Source: Favolaschia claudopus (lineage: Eukaryota > Basidiomycota > Agaricomycetes > Agaricales > Mycenaceae). From it: 64,000 nucleotides of DNA. The notes below the pieces were generated by a model. That model was given only the letters and a program-made list of their open reading frames with translations, did not search any database and had not been told where the DNA came from. This document shows positions 22,401 to 33,436 of this stretch, in pieces. The position numbers and the translations under genes are program-made. The DNA lies in the NCBI GenBank assembly GCA_037176885.1, contig JAWWNJ010000134.1, positions 496,001 through 560,000 on the forward strand, read 5' to 3'. Numbering within the stretch: the stretch's first letter is position 1; each line of letters starts with the position of its first letter.

Positions 22401-22546
22401 GGTTGAAAGCGCAGGACGAGGAGAAGCGAATGATCAATGAGTTGAAGGATAAGAGAAAGGCGGAAAGAGCGGAGAAGTTGATATTGAGGAGGGGGAAAGT
22501 GGCTGTTGCCGTCGCGCTTACGGACAAAGCGCGGGAGGGAAGTTGA
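16455..22546 (+). CDS. BCS1-like AAA ATPase with two BCS1_N-like regions; one intron enlarged by an insertion
   Basis: Seventeen exons: 16455-16716, 16768-16787, 16847-17002, 17058-17123, 17180-17247, 17307-17415, 17467-17535, 17594-17765, 17833-17930, 17994-18068, 18133-18286, 18338-18349, 18412-18476, 18534-18628, 18685-18874, 18924-18983 and 22160-22546, giving 685 residues. An N-terminal hydrophobic segment is followed by one BCS1_N-like region (FAYDWVLSYL ... LTIRIWSRNRQALDDF) and a second (LSYDWMLAFL ... ITVMYATSTLELYS). The AAA core has Walker A GEPGTGKST (residues 422-430), Walker B ILLLEDID (470-477) and LIRAGRFDVK. BCS1 of mitochondria translocates the Rieske protein; the role of the numerous basidiomycete relatives is unknown. 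Two introns (17124-17179, 17248-17306) use GC donors. The last intron (18984-22159) is 3.2 kb because of an insertion. Confidence 0.85.
19059..19364. repeat. Imperfect tandem duplication, two units of about 150 bp
   Basis: The segment starting AGGCCCTACC at 19059 is repeated from 19211. Shared blocks include GAAGTG, CACCTTCCT and the exact string CTTCGCCACTCGATCCCCTGG in both units. It lies just upstream of the small secreted protein gene inside the insertion and may contain its promoter. Confidence 0.75.
19401..19966 (+). CDS. Small secreted cysteine-containing protein (beta/gamma-crystallin-like appearance)
   Basis: Three exons, 19401-19493, 19549-19706 and 19759-19966 (the last may instead end by splicing at 19867). 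Signal peptide MQFFKLFSLSLFAISAQC. The mature part has two similar halves, each with a C-Y/G-C core: FTWCYEKDMGGLCFDV with a later Cys in GQCVNV, and YQHGDCKGRTLELQ ... SAYRC. This resembles small secreted proteins of other mushrooms that look like single crystallin folds. Function unknown; an extracellular or wall role is inferred only from the signal peptide. The gene lies wholly within an intron of the BCS1-like gene on the same strand, so its transcription would overlap that pre-mRNA. Confidence 0.62.
19967..20710 (+). pseudogene. Decayed fragments of a second secreted-protein family
   Basis: In-frame scraps follow in the expected order but in different frames: NGTEYGYINTQLNDKGFYG near 19970, VSFSYPGSALPTSL then AANGPSASPDSRFPFFGG with a frame change near 20120, SPIWRYDPTTQELTAQWINP at 20442-20500, and LVLAGDVEAMKQHG near 20630. 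Together they resemble a roughly 200-residue secreted protein family that I believe is common in mushrooms. A stop and at least one frameshift break it. RNA data would be needed to exclude an unusual intact model. Confidence 0.5.
20711..22108. other. Right part of the insertion, no gene recognised
   Basis: Several short ORFs, for example LQLDSIVHPILSLPSELTYE near 21920 and GVKRAQELKKKYDKRLYDVA near 22030, look like coding remnants, but I do not recognise the families and no continuous model joins them. Confidence 0.4.
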
Positions 22547-22603
22547 ATATAGACCGCCAGAATTCCTAACTATTTGCGTGGAGCGAGCTTTCTCCGCCGT
22601 AGA

Positions 22604-24059
22604 TCACAAGCAGAGGGTAGGATTCAAGGACATCACTAGAGTAACATATGATTTTGTCAGAGATCGCAGTGGGTCCCAAGTCATAGCCAAACTCACGCTG
22701 TCCAAAATAAAAAAGGTGGAAAGCGTTGATGCCGCCGGACGCTAAGTAGCCAGCGCATCAGACACAGCGGAACAGAGGCAGGAAGAGAGGTACGAAATTG
22801 GGCACTGCAAGTAAGATCTTCGCCCCCTGTGCATTTTCTGACAGTGTCTGCGGGGGGTTGCAGAAGGATGGGCTCTTCGTGTTGCCAGTATTCGCTCGCA
22901 CTGTCGACGGAGTTAGTGACTCCGCATCGGTCCAAGCAGGTGATGACAGTTTTTAAACTCACAAATGTGCGTAGCCGAATATCGTGGGGACCATCGTCGG
23001 AACACCATCTACATAAAAGTTTGGGAATCGTAGGGGTAGAGAGCTCAATCAAAAGCGCGAACCCATCGTGTGCACCGCTGTACGGATAAATTCCAACAAT
23101 AAAAACCAAATGAGCAAACGCTAGGGGGAAAACAAAGCGTGGGCTCACCGCGAAATATGTTTTCCTGACCCAGTATTGTTTCAACAGACCGAGCGAAGTT
23201 GACATTGCCTACGCGCGGCTGACCTGTACGAAATTAGTTGAAAATCAACAAGCCTAATATGACTACTAAAGACAAACCAAAGGTATAGAGTTTGAGCGTG
23301 ACTGTCCCCAGTACTGGCTTCAGCGAGGGAGCAGCAATGGCCGCGATTGCGCCGCCCAAACTGTGGCCTGGTACGTCAAGACATTGATCAGCAATAATCA
23401 CGAAACTGGCTCGACAAACAATATGTACTCACCAGTAAGAATGACCCGATATCCTGGGTGTGCCACCAGCTGCTGCTTGACATAGCGGACAACGTCCTGG
23501 GCTACGTTACTATATGCATCCAGGAAACCGTGGTGAACAAGCGATCCTTCCATTATGCCCGGAGACTCAAATGGGCGGAGGTCAAACTCGACGTCTACAG
23601 AAAGTCACGGAGACAGAATCGTCAGTCCACACAAGGGATGAAACAATTTTCTCACCGGTTAGAACGTCCTTCAAATCAGCAGTTCCTCGAAAAGCAACGA
23701 CGATCTCCATCCGCGCATCGTCGCGGGCGATGAAGCCTTGAGTGCCAAGGGGCGGAAACTATGTACGGGATCATCAGATAGTGTATAAGATCGCCAAAGC
23801 TGAAAGGGAACATAATTACCTGATAGATCAGTGTTCTCCCGACAGGCCTCGGGCAAATGAGCTGATACGTAGCGGAAGAGTACTGGGTGTAGAGAACGAG
23901 GTCGTCATAGACAGCTGACAGGATACCAGAGCGCGGAGCGATGGAAGGAGAGGTAGAGTTCACGATAGCAGCAGATGCAGAAGTTGCGACTGGCGATCCC
24001 GCAGCCAAAGTTATCAGAGAAAGAGTGAGCACCGCACAGGATAGAACGAAGGCGTTCAT
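22604..24059 (-). CDS. Secreted class 3 lipase, paralogue 2
   Basis: Ten exons: 23820-24059, 23656-23758, 23433-23594, 23278-23367, 23149-23223, 23063-23077 (15 nt), 22963-23008, 22794-22900, 22697-22741 and 22604-22635, giving 304 residues. Signal peptide MNAFVLSCAVLTLSLITLAAG. Motifs are VVAFRGTADLKD, LTGHSLGGA, TFGQPRVGN and GYAHFASEYW. Compared with paralogue 1 (13481-14926), all ten exons correspond, five have identical lengths and all introns share phase, so the two arose by gene duplication and then diverged. It ends 57 bp from the BCS1-like stop, tail to tail. It is likely an extracellular acylglycerol hydrolase. Confidence 0.9.
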
Positions 24060-25226
24060 CGCGCTCAGTCGAGTGAACCCCGTCGAAACACAGGAGAACC
24101 GAGCAGCTTTTAAGCGATTCAGTTCAATACGTGCTTGTCAGGTGTGAAACTCGATTTTATGAGCTATCTCTATCATGTCTGTATGCGCAGAGCGCTGAAA
24201 GGCAATGACTGCCTTCCGGATTGGTATCAGAAGGAGTTTCTTCGTTTGCGGTGGACAATAAAGGCTTCGAAGGCTCAACTCGGAAAGTACAATTCCAGAC
24301 CAGTCTTAGCTTCGGGCCACGAGGGCTAGAAGACTGACACAAAGATAGCATCTCATGGTGCCGGGGCCAGCTATGCACCAGGTGATATGGCGCATCCAGG
24401 ACCGGGGAAAGCCTTTTCCTCTTCGCTTGCATTCAGAACGTCGTGAAAGACGAGTACATGCGGCGTAGGATGGATCATATGAAGGTGAGTGCACAAGGTG
24501 CTAGCTTGGATCCGACCACGCAGCGCTTGACACGTCGAAAGCAGATGCCATTGCAAAAGCCTTCAGAGGAGCATATGAGGGCCAGGTGCAGCATACCAAC
24601 TGGGGGAGGGGGAAATGGTAGTGGTCAAGAGCAGAGGGTGTCACGCCTGTCAAAGTCACGTGAGAGTGACGGTACGTGGTGCTTCGACAACCCGGCACGA
24701 TAATCTCATCGTGAGCGCTCTCGAATTCGACACGGCGTGAACGCGTCGGGGAGCGCGGAGAGAGAGGCTGTGTAAGAGCTGCAGAATCCACCTCGCCAAT
24801 GTATGTCAATGAATATACAGCATCGCCGCCAAAGTACTTAAGTATTTATGATTTTACCTGTACTGGAATTCGACCGGTATTTGTGAAGTATGTGACCGTT
24901 TCTGCGGCCGCGCTAGTGCAGACATGGATACATGGATAGGCAGCTGACGGACGAGCTCAAGCTGAAGGTTTCGGTAGGCGTCAAATGTTGTTGAAAGGGC
25001 AAAGCGAAGAAAGGCGTGTGCTGGAGGGGTCAGCGGTGGAGAGGGAGAAGGTGAACTCGGCGAAGGGAAGATAGCTGTCACCGCAGAGAATGTACTGTAT
25101 TATAACTGAACTTGAAGTTGAATATCCCTCTTGGAGTCACATCCAGTGTAAAAATCTTCAAAATTCGTTAGCGCGATCCGAACGAAGCATTACTATACAC
25201 AGTAAAAATACAAATCGTTAGCATAA
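24060..25226. other. Intergenic, promoter of lipase 2; no gene seen
   Basis: About 1.2 kb. It contains the GGTGTCACGCCTGTCA motif at 24638-24652 shared with the region upstream of lipase 1. Short ORFs such as 24854-25081 (-) lack family features. Confidence 0.45.
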
Positions 25227-25839
25227 TCATTGACCGGGATCCAAAGATCCACTGGGACAGTCCACCTCCTTGACTCCAAATTCAAGATATGGCAGAAATG
25301 GGGCATTCTCGTCGACTTCCCTCGTATTTATTGGCGGCGCCGGCATTTCCACCAACAATGCCAAGGTTAATCTCGAACATGTCTGGTTATCCGCTGGAGA
25401 CACGGATTTTCCCGAATTCGCGGAACTTCGCACTTGGGCGGGATGTAATAATTGCTGCATGGATATTGGCTGTACACAAATGAGAAGTCCAGCGTAATAA
25501 TCGAAAGACTTGTTTGATGCGCACCATCAGAGTATGCCACAAATCACCGTGCCTTCCCAAATATACGTCGTATAGAATAGGTCGAGTTTTATTCTGCCCA
25601 GTGTCGATTTGTCCTTGGGAAATGGGTCGTTGACGGGCAATTCGCCTCTCCATGACGCGCGAACGCCAACAAAGCATCGCCGCGATGACTACGACGATGG
25701 ACAGCGCCGCCACAACGATATAGCCTGACCAGGGAGAAAAAATCAACGAACAATCATCTTGCGCGCATCGGAATAAGGACGTACGATAAAGAGCACTTCC
25801 AACGGTGAAAGGAGGGTTGTTGGTGGTACCGGTAGACAT
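25227..25839 (-). CDS. Single-pass membrane protein with LYDVYLG motif
   Basis: Three exons, 25785-25839, 25525-25724 and 25227-25469 (introns 60 and 55 nt), giving 165 residues. A short outside segment is followed by one membrane helix (about residues 20-38, YIVVAALSIVVVIAAM), a basic stop-transfer stretch (CWRSRVMERR), and a tail containing RPILYDVYLG, DLWHTLMPISMQ, LALLVEMPAP and PYLEFGVKEVD. As I recall, these tail blocks are shared by a group of small mushroom membrane proteins, but the family has no known function. No catalytic motif is visible. Confidence 0.72.
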
Positions 25840-28001
25840 CGTCGCACCAAGTAGAGCGCGTCAGAAAGCACTTCCCGGGACAGACGGTGGTGCGCGCTGG
25901 GCCTCCTGCCTGCCAGCTGGCTTGGTGGGAGTCGGAGAGAACGACGACGTGAAAACCTCCGTGTGGACAAGGCGAGGCCGGTGATTGCCGATCCCTGGAG
26001 CATCACGCGACCCCAGGCACGTCACGAGCGATGGCATCAAAACACAAACGCGGTTTGCCTTCTCCCCCATGTTCTCCCCTCCTCTGAATCCTCTGCCCCC
26101 ATTAGCGATATTGGCCGGTCGCATTTCAGTAATTGTTGCTCAAACTATCAGCCTGTCGTTCCGTGGCCCTATCAGCAGAAGTTTGCTCGAGATCCAAGAC
26201 AGAGACTGAGTCTGAGAAATTGCTGTCGTGGCAATCTGGAATCAAGAACTACATGGCACTGTTCACAGTGAGTTGCACCCAATATTTTATTGCACATCCC
26301 AACACGAAAAGACGTCGTAGTCTGTGATGAAACTGTGAAAAATATCGCAGGTCCGGTACCAATGTATTATGTCGACGATTCCCATTCCGACCCGATGTCG
26401 GAGGTGTTGCTCGGATTTCATCTGGTTGGTTACTCATGATATGCATGATATCTGGTCTAATCTGGCATAGATGTTGTGGAACTTGATCCTCGTGCATTCA
26501 CTCATATTGATGCATTTTTTCGACTGCCGAGAAAAATCCAGCGGTTCCTAATTTTCTTGTCTGGCATCCTATTTCAGGCCGCCCACAATCAGCGTGGCCT
26601 GCGCCTCCTCGGTTCACACACAGACTTCGAGACCGTCGTTGATAAACGCGCCTCCTTCGCGTGGCCAACGACACTACAGTACGCCTTTCCTGCGTTTTTG
26701 ATTGTTTGCTGCATAAATTGATATCAGAATCATATCTGTAGTCCCCGTATTTGAAACCTCTTAAATGCCCCTCGTGGATCGACAGCTTCAAAACAGTCCT
26801 ATCGAGCACTGCCAACAGTCACAGACGAGGTCCCGTCCCCCTTTCCTTCGCACCATCTGCATCAACTAATTACTTTGCAGAAAATTGACGGACTCGGAGG
26901 AGCACACGCTCTTGTGTGTTCCCCTGCATGCTTTCCGCCTCATGAGAGTCGCATAGCCTGCGCTATACTTGGTTTCTTTGATCAGTTAGCTGAGCAAACA
27001 TCTCACGTATGGTACTCAAGTCTACTGACACAGGAAAGGATGGAAAGGAATCTGCGTCTGTCGCACTCGGATCTCGGTGCACCAAAGCACACAAGTGAGC
27101 TGTCTCGTTTCCAATATCTTTCTTCGCAGTTGTCATCCTAGCTGGAGTATAGATCTCCGCGTTGAAATATTGGGATGAGACGGTATCGTCGAGAGTTGTG
27201 GCGTGTTCGGTGAGCGCGGACAATGCTCCCGTGGACCTACAAACCTCAACCTCCGTGTTTCAGATACTTCGACGTTCAAGCCAAGCGAAAATATCAGGTC
27301 AACGCGGGATACACCACTGGCACAGAATTTGGAATTGAGAGAAAGATGTACGAGATTCAAGAAGCCTGGTGCATTGGTCTATTGATCGTCAGCCTCGCCT
27401 TCAGGATGGGCATTCCAGATTTTGAAGCTTCCAGCCGACGGTTGCGAACTTCTCTGAGACGCCCGTGATGGCAACAACAAGCGGATAACCAACGCATCAC
27501 TAGTTGTCAACACAAAAAAGCGGCGATGCCAGACGACGCTGCGAACGCCGCGTTGCCAACAATCAAACGGAGCCGGCTGTAGCTTGATGAGCGTCCCGAG
27601 ATAGGTAAGGTTCCCATTATATTATAATACTCGCATCATAACCACTGCTGAGTCTCGATGAACGTGATCTCCCAGCGGCACAGCTCGTTGTCCGGTCTGC
27701 CCTGCTTTAAGGATGCACTCGATGCGGCCAGCGACGCAGCTGGTGCTTTGTCTGTTCCCCGCTTTTTCTATAACTTCTCTCCCTCATCCCCAAGCGTTAT
27801 TGGATCATGGATGAGGCCCTTATTCCTTCTACTTCGAATTTTATGGCGGACAGACTGAGCGGCCTGGAGCCCTGCCATTTGTGTGCGGGATCTTCGAATA
27901 ATCTATTCCATTCCAAGTTAAAACGCACCTCGTTTCGGTTTGATCGAGGTGAGTTTTATTTTTTGGTGCGCTGTTGCAGAATTCACCAGGATTTATTCAT
28001 C
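25840..28001. other. Intergenic 2.2 kb, no gene recognised
   Basis: Only short overlapping ORFs on both strands (for example 26498-26815 -, 27223-27468 +) without recognisable domains or a consistent splice model. It may hold a decayed gene; nothing can be supported. Confidence 0.5.
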
Positions 28002-28953
28002 ATGCCAGGGCTGGCATCGAGGGCCGAATACGACTCTTACGATGATTCTCCCTGGTTTGCGGCCAGAGTATTCACTTCGCTGTCCCGTCGAGCGCAGTCC
28101 AAAGCGCCTGCTATTGCCGGGGCTATCGCTGGACTGGTGGCATTATTATTGCTGGCTTGTTTACTTTGGTTGTACCTCCGTCGGCGGAAGGAGGTGGAGG
28201 ATAAAGAACAAGCTGTTGATGGTGAGTCTTCGTCAACCCCTTTGTCTTCGCACAAATACTGAACGTGATATGCCTGCACCTGCAGTGGCTACTCGACCTT
28301 TTCCGCTATCTGCCAAACCTGGTCGGCGCGAGAAACCACAACTCCCCCGCATTATCACCTCTTTTCCACCAACAGCGTCGACCACTAGAAACGGGGTATC
28401 AAAAGCTCCCAACCGGGCCGCTCCTTCAAAGGGTGTTGCCTCGAGGAAGATTCCCATCGAGAAGAAAGAGCGCGTTAAGCGACGTTCTGGCATCTCAGAG
28501 TCTATTCGGAGTCTAAGGCTCCGTGTTTCACGACACGCGCAGCCGAAAGCTTCGACCTCGAAACTCACTCTCGACGCTGAAAAGGCCGCACCAAGCTCTA
28601 CCCCAGTCCCTCCATCGCGATCAACAAAGACGAAGCCCCGCCATAAGCATCCGGATCCCAAACCCGCTCGTCGACTACATCTCCGTTCCTCACCACAGTC
28701 CCAGGGCTACGTTGCAGTGTCAGAACCCCACCCGCGGAATACATCCGCCGACAAAGCTCCTGAGACGAAGAGTCGCAAACCGCGGCCCGCTCAACCCGCC
28801 GCGAAAACGTCTCGGAGAGGCCGCCGGCGATCTAGTATTTCCAAATCACTGCTGGCGCTTCGTTGGAATTTACCACCCGTCTCTGAGGGCTATGGTGTCG
28901 GTTTAATGACACGGAAACCGATCGGGGACGACCCTCCTCCGTTTTATCAATAG
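28002..28953 (+). CDS. Single-pass membrane protein with long basic cytoplasmic tail
   Basis: Two exons, 28002-28221 and 28286-28953 (64-nt intron), giving 295 residues. An N-terminal region (MPGLASRAEYDSYDDSPW) precedes one membrane helix (about residues 36-60, IAGLVALLLLACLLWLYL), then RRRKE and a Lys/Arg/Pro/Ser-rich disordered tail ending DDPPPFYQ, a proline-tyrosine end resembling PPxY-type adaptor motifs. I do not recognise a named family. An in-frame upstream ATG exists (27807), but the start at 28002 gives a compact protein; the true start is uncertain. Confidence 0.65.
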
Positions 28954-29888
28954 AGGCTCCCTGGACAATATTTATTCTACCCGCTTATACTTAATCGTGT
29001 ATTGTGAGCTAGGTCAAATAAGTAAGGGCGACCTCAGTCGCTCGGGAATAAATTGTATGAGTTTGACTATCCCCCCGAACAGTGCTCGCTCGCAGTAACC
29101 TGCGAGCACATCGGTTGACTGTTGCCGATCATCACTCTCGTTCGGTAATATCCGGAGCCAAGGTAGTGGCGCTGCCAACTTAGAATCACACCACGACGAC
29201 AAAATGGCTCGGTTTCAATGTTCTGCCCTCTAGGCCACCGCCATGGGCAACGTTGGCCTCGGAAATTATGTTCTGGCGCACTCCTTGCTTACCTATTCGA
29301 GCCCGGACTTGGCACCGGCAACTTGTCAGTTGCTGCTGTTTGACTGGTTCGCAAAGTTCACCTTCAAAAGTCCCTCCGACACCAAATGTTGATTTATTCA
29401 CCGACCAAGAACGCTCGTGCTATCTTCAATTGAACTAACTTACAGGTTCGCTCCATATCCATCTTACGTCGAGCCCTTTTCTGTTCACTAGTCTAACTTC
29501 TGGCAGCGATGGCACGGAGGTTGACGGACATATGTGGCTGAATGTTACTGCGCATGGATCTTTCTCCAGCTAGATTCAACAACCAACCGGCCGATAGTCG
29601 GTGTTCTTTCTTGAGCAGCAAAACCGTCACCTGAAAACGGATCCCCGACCTATTGGAGCTTGACCCACTTCCACGAAGGTATGTTTCTCGCGCGAACTAG
29701 TCCTGTATGTGGTTTAATCGTTGATAGCGGTATCTTGAAAAGATGTGGCGCAGGCCCTTGTGGTCATACTAATCAATTTTCGGAGGTTTGCACCCACAAC
29801 GAACCAAGATCCCCACCGATGTGACCGTGGGGATCGATTGCTATGTTTTCTTATAAAAGCTAGTCAATGCTTCCTCCGCGGCCTAAGC
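28954..29888. other. Intergenic, promoter of P450; no gene seen
   Basis: About 0.9 kb between the membrane protein and the P450 start. No coding or repeat signal recognised. Confidence 0.5.
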
Positions 29889-32144
29889 ATGGCCTCCTCA
29901 TTCCTCTTCACGGTGATTACCCTCTGTATAACGCTTGGGACAGTACTCTACGCACGACGCAAGCGATCGGCTCTACCATTACCACCAGGTCCGAAGAAGC
30001 GCGCATTTTTCGGGAACATTTTTGACATTCCGCAAACTCATCCTTGGGAGGCGTATATGGCATGGAGTAAAGAACTCAGTGGGTGCTTAGCTCTGTGCTC
30101 AGCGGTCCGCAACTGACGGAGAGACGGTTTTCCGTAGACAGCGACATCCTCCATTTAGATCTGGCAGGAACATCGTTGATTGTTCTTTCCTCCCCCAAAG
30201 CCGCGGACGCTCTCTTGGAGAAGCGTTCGGCCCTATATTCCGACCGGTATGTGCTAACGGGCTGGTAGGGTGCAGTATGGATTGTAATGAATCCTTACTA
30301 GCCCAAGGCTCCCCATGCTCGTGGAATTGATGGGTTGGGATTTCAATGTCGGTAAGTCTTCGAAAATGTTCGAGAGAACTTTGACATTTATCTATATCTA
30401 TATGCAGCAATGATGAAGTATGGTGAGTCTTCTTCCATTTCGCATCCGTTTCACGATATGATCCTGAATTGCCTACCCAGGAGATGAATGGTAGCTATTT
30501 TGGAACTCCGCGAGCCTGAGAGTGACATAGATTTCAGGCGTGCCCATCGACGACTGTTCAATCAAAGATTCACAGCAAAGGCGTCCTTGCAATATCGCCC
30601 ACAGCAGTTGGTTGCTACGCACCACCTTCTTCAGAACCTCTTGAACGAACCAGACTCCTTCATGAATCATTTTCGCCAGTACGAGATTCATCTCTTCTCA
30701 TACACATAACTGATACACGATTTCATTTCCAGATGGGCCAGCGAGATTATCATGGCCGTTGCGTATGGAATCGATGTTCTTCCGTCGGAAGACCCGTACG
30801 TTTCACTCGCCTACGAAGCGGTTGAGACGCTGTCTTACGCAGGCGTCCCTGGTCGTTTCATTGTGGTCAGTGCTTTTCCCGTTCGTCTAATTATCCCAAA
30901 TCATTTCATATCAGGACTCTCTGCCGTTCCTGAAATATGTTCCACCATGGTTCCCCGGGGCAAAGTTTCGTCGTCAAGCGAAAGAGTGGCGCAAAATATC
31001 CACACAGCTCGGAGACGTGTCGTTTGAGGAGACGAAGCGACGCATGGTATGAATCCCAGTCACTGGTATCGCTCTGGCTCATCAATATCTTTGGTTCAAT
31101 CAGGAACTCGGCACCGCCAAACCATCTTTCACGGCTGACACTCTGAACGCATTGAAAGATTCAACAGAGGAATACTATACCGAAAGTACCGTACGCGCCA
31201 CGAGCGCCACGATGTACCTCGGTGGCGCAGACACGACAGTATCGGCACTCGGCAGCTTCGTGTTAGGGATGCTAGCCAATCCCACTGCTCAACGAAAAGC
31301 GCAAGCTCTCATCGATGCAGTGACTGAAGGAAAGGCTCTCCCCGATTACGCAGATCGGAATGCACTGCCGTATGTGGATGCTATCGTGCAGGAAGTTCTT
31401 CGGTGGAAGAATGTTGGGCCGATGGGTGAGTCTAGGCTCCTTTGGTCGATGAAATTTAACTGTATACATACCCTATCGGCAGCAATCCCGCATTTCCTGA
31501 CTGTGGAGGACGAATACCAAGGATATAGAATCCCCGCCAATTCGATTGTCGTCGGAAATACCTGGTCAGAAAATTCTTAATTTGCTGTACTCATTCCTCC
31601 TCTCTAACTCCGTCCTTCGTATGGCAGGGCTATCCTGCATGACGAGGTAAATTGCAAATCGACCGCGCGAAATTCCCGTATTTACGCACTTAGACTGTAT
31701 ACCCTGACCCCTACGCCTTCCGACCGGAACGCTTTCTCCGCGAAGACGGGACTCTCAACCCAGAAGTTCCCTCTCCCGACGAGGCATTCGGTTATGGGCG
31801 ACGGTGCGTACCCTTTCGAACAATCAATGCCTTGATCGCTGAAGTAGCTAATCAACCGTAGTCGCTGTCCGGGCCGCCACATGGCCGACGCAGGACTTTG
31901 GATTGCCATCGCCTCCATTCTCGCCAGTTTCGATATCACGAAGGCCGTAGACGAGGACGGCCGTGAGATTGAGCCATCGTATGAGTTCGATGCGGGATTT
32001 ATCAAGTACGTGTCACTGAGCCTGATGCTTTGTTCAAACCCGATGAGAATATTGTACAGCGCGCCGTTGCCTTTCAAATGCTCCATTCGACCCAGGTCGC
32101 AGAAAACGGCAGGGCTAGTTCGGGCTACGGGTCAGGAATTGTAA
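29889..32144 (+). CDS. Cytochrome P450 monooxygenase
   Basis: Fourteen exons: 29889-30078, 30138-30246, 30302-30351, 30408-30422 (15 nt), 30481-30490 (10 nt), 30538-30678, 30733-30865, 30915-31046, 31104-31425, 31483-31564, 31628-31646, 31694-31803, 31862-32005 and 32060-32144, giving 513 residues, a normal microsomal P450 length. An N-terminal membrane anchor is followed by the proline hinge LPLPPGPKK; SDILHLDLAGT; I-helix oxygen-binding YLGGADTTVSA; K-helix ExxR in IVQEVLRW; PERF; and the haem loop FGYGRRRCPGRH with the cysteine ligand. It probably works at the ER with P450 reductase. The N-terminal SDI-LHL region is typical of CYP families expanded in mushrooms (CYP5144/5150-like, inferred), and the substrate is unknown. 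Confidence 0.94.
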
Positions 32145-32332
32145 GAACAGAAACATCTTGTAGCTTTGAATTCGTGTACTATCACGCTGTAGAACATTGT
32201 GTGTATTGTAATGCGGAACCGAATTGAACATCACGAGGACAGGGTTACTTATGCCGCGAGCTTGTGAGGTTCCTAGGAACAGATACACTCTCTTTTGACT
32301 TTACATACACGATACAAATGTCATGATACACT

Positions 32333-33180
32333 CTACCAGGTGGCATACGGCAAGAACTTCCCGCTAGACAATGCTCATAAGCAATTGGCTGGAGTAGAGA
32401 AACGAACAAATTCACTCAAAGGTAAGCACAACACGATCGCCTTTCGGGTCCGGTTTCTTCTGAATGTCGATCTGTCATCGCAACAAGAATTAGTTTAGGG
32501 CAAAAGAAGAGAACCTAAGGTGACGTGCGGACCTTGCAGTCGATCATACTCATGATACCGTCGCCAAACTGACAAACAGAACAGTGAATAGGCAAGAAGA
32601 GAAATATTACAATGCGTACTTTCTCGTGAATAATGGCCTTGATAGGATGCCCGTATACAAGCACACCCTATGATACAGCCCTCAAAATCCAATGTAACGT
32701 ATGCGATAGTATTGCGCACCTCATATAGACGATAAATCACGGGATCTGTAGGAGGAGTCGTACCCAGGCCGCGATTCGGCCACCAGTTCTCTCCGATTTC
32801 CCCTTGCAAATTGAAGACCCCGAGAACTTCGCTGACCTTTGCCAGCTCTTGCGCTGTGAACTTTGCTTGGCCTGAACCGCAGAACCGAGTCAGTTGTTTG
32901 CTTTTGATCGTCGCGTCCAGAGTTTAGCTGGACCACAGAAACGAACGAACCGTAGAATGCCGACGCAACCCAGACTTCGTCCTTGCCGATTGCCTTCGCG
33001 ATATCGTCGAAAGTCAGGCCTAGATGCACCTCGTCAGTGCGAGCACAAGGTAAGGCGGAGCGACACACCTTTCTTTGCCTTCGCTGCCAAAAGCTTGGTG
33101 GTTATAGACGAGAGGTCCTGCAGCGGGCGGAGTGAGTATGTACTGCAGGTAGAACGAGCGTTTTGCGGACTCACAGACAT
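32333..33180 (-). CDS. cynS: Cyanate hydratase (cyanase)
   Basis: Seven exons: 33069-33180, 32951-33019, 32720-32871, 32620-32667, 32533-32568, 32416-32471 and 32333-32363, giving 167 residues, the usual length. Cyanase converts cyanate and bicarbonate to ammonia and carbon dioxide, detoxifying cyanate and supplying nitrogen; it is a cytosolic decamer. Visible family sequence: LLAAKAKKGLTFDDIAKAIG (DNA-binding-like N-terminal fold), DEVWVASAFYGQAKFTAQEL, then PTDPVIYRLYE, which holds the catalytic Arg and Glu (R96 and E99 in the bacterial enzyme), FGDGIMSMID with the catalytic Ser (S122), and the C-terminus DGKFLPYATW. The gene ends 188 bp from the P450 stop, tail to tail. Confidence 0.93.
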
Positions 33181-33436
33181 GGGGGATAAGAGTGATGTCA
33201 GTGCGAGGTGTCACTGTCAGGGCTTAAATACGATGGGTCACATGGATGGGAATCGGACTTCCTTCCGGAACCCCGCGTTAATTAGTATATCCCGAGCCGG
33301 GCCATAGAGGTGGGAGTCGGATCGTTGCATTTTCGCAGATCGAATTGGTGCTAGGCGGGAGGATTCGGTCATGTAGTGAAGATGAAGTTATTAACAACTC
33401 CAGAAAAATATAACTCTCCCTCGGCGTCTACAAAAG

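Noticed and set aside
25840..28001. Possible gene built from ORFs at 26476-27468
   Set aside because: No order of ORFs gave a consistent spliced protein or a recognisable motif.
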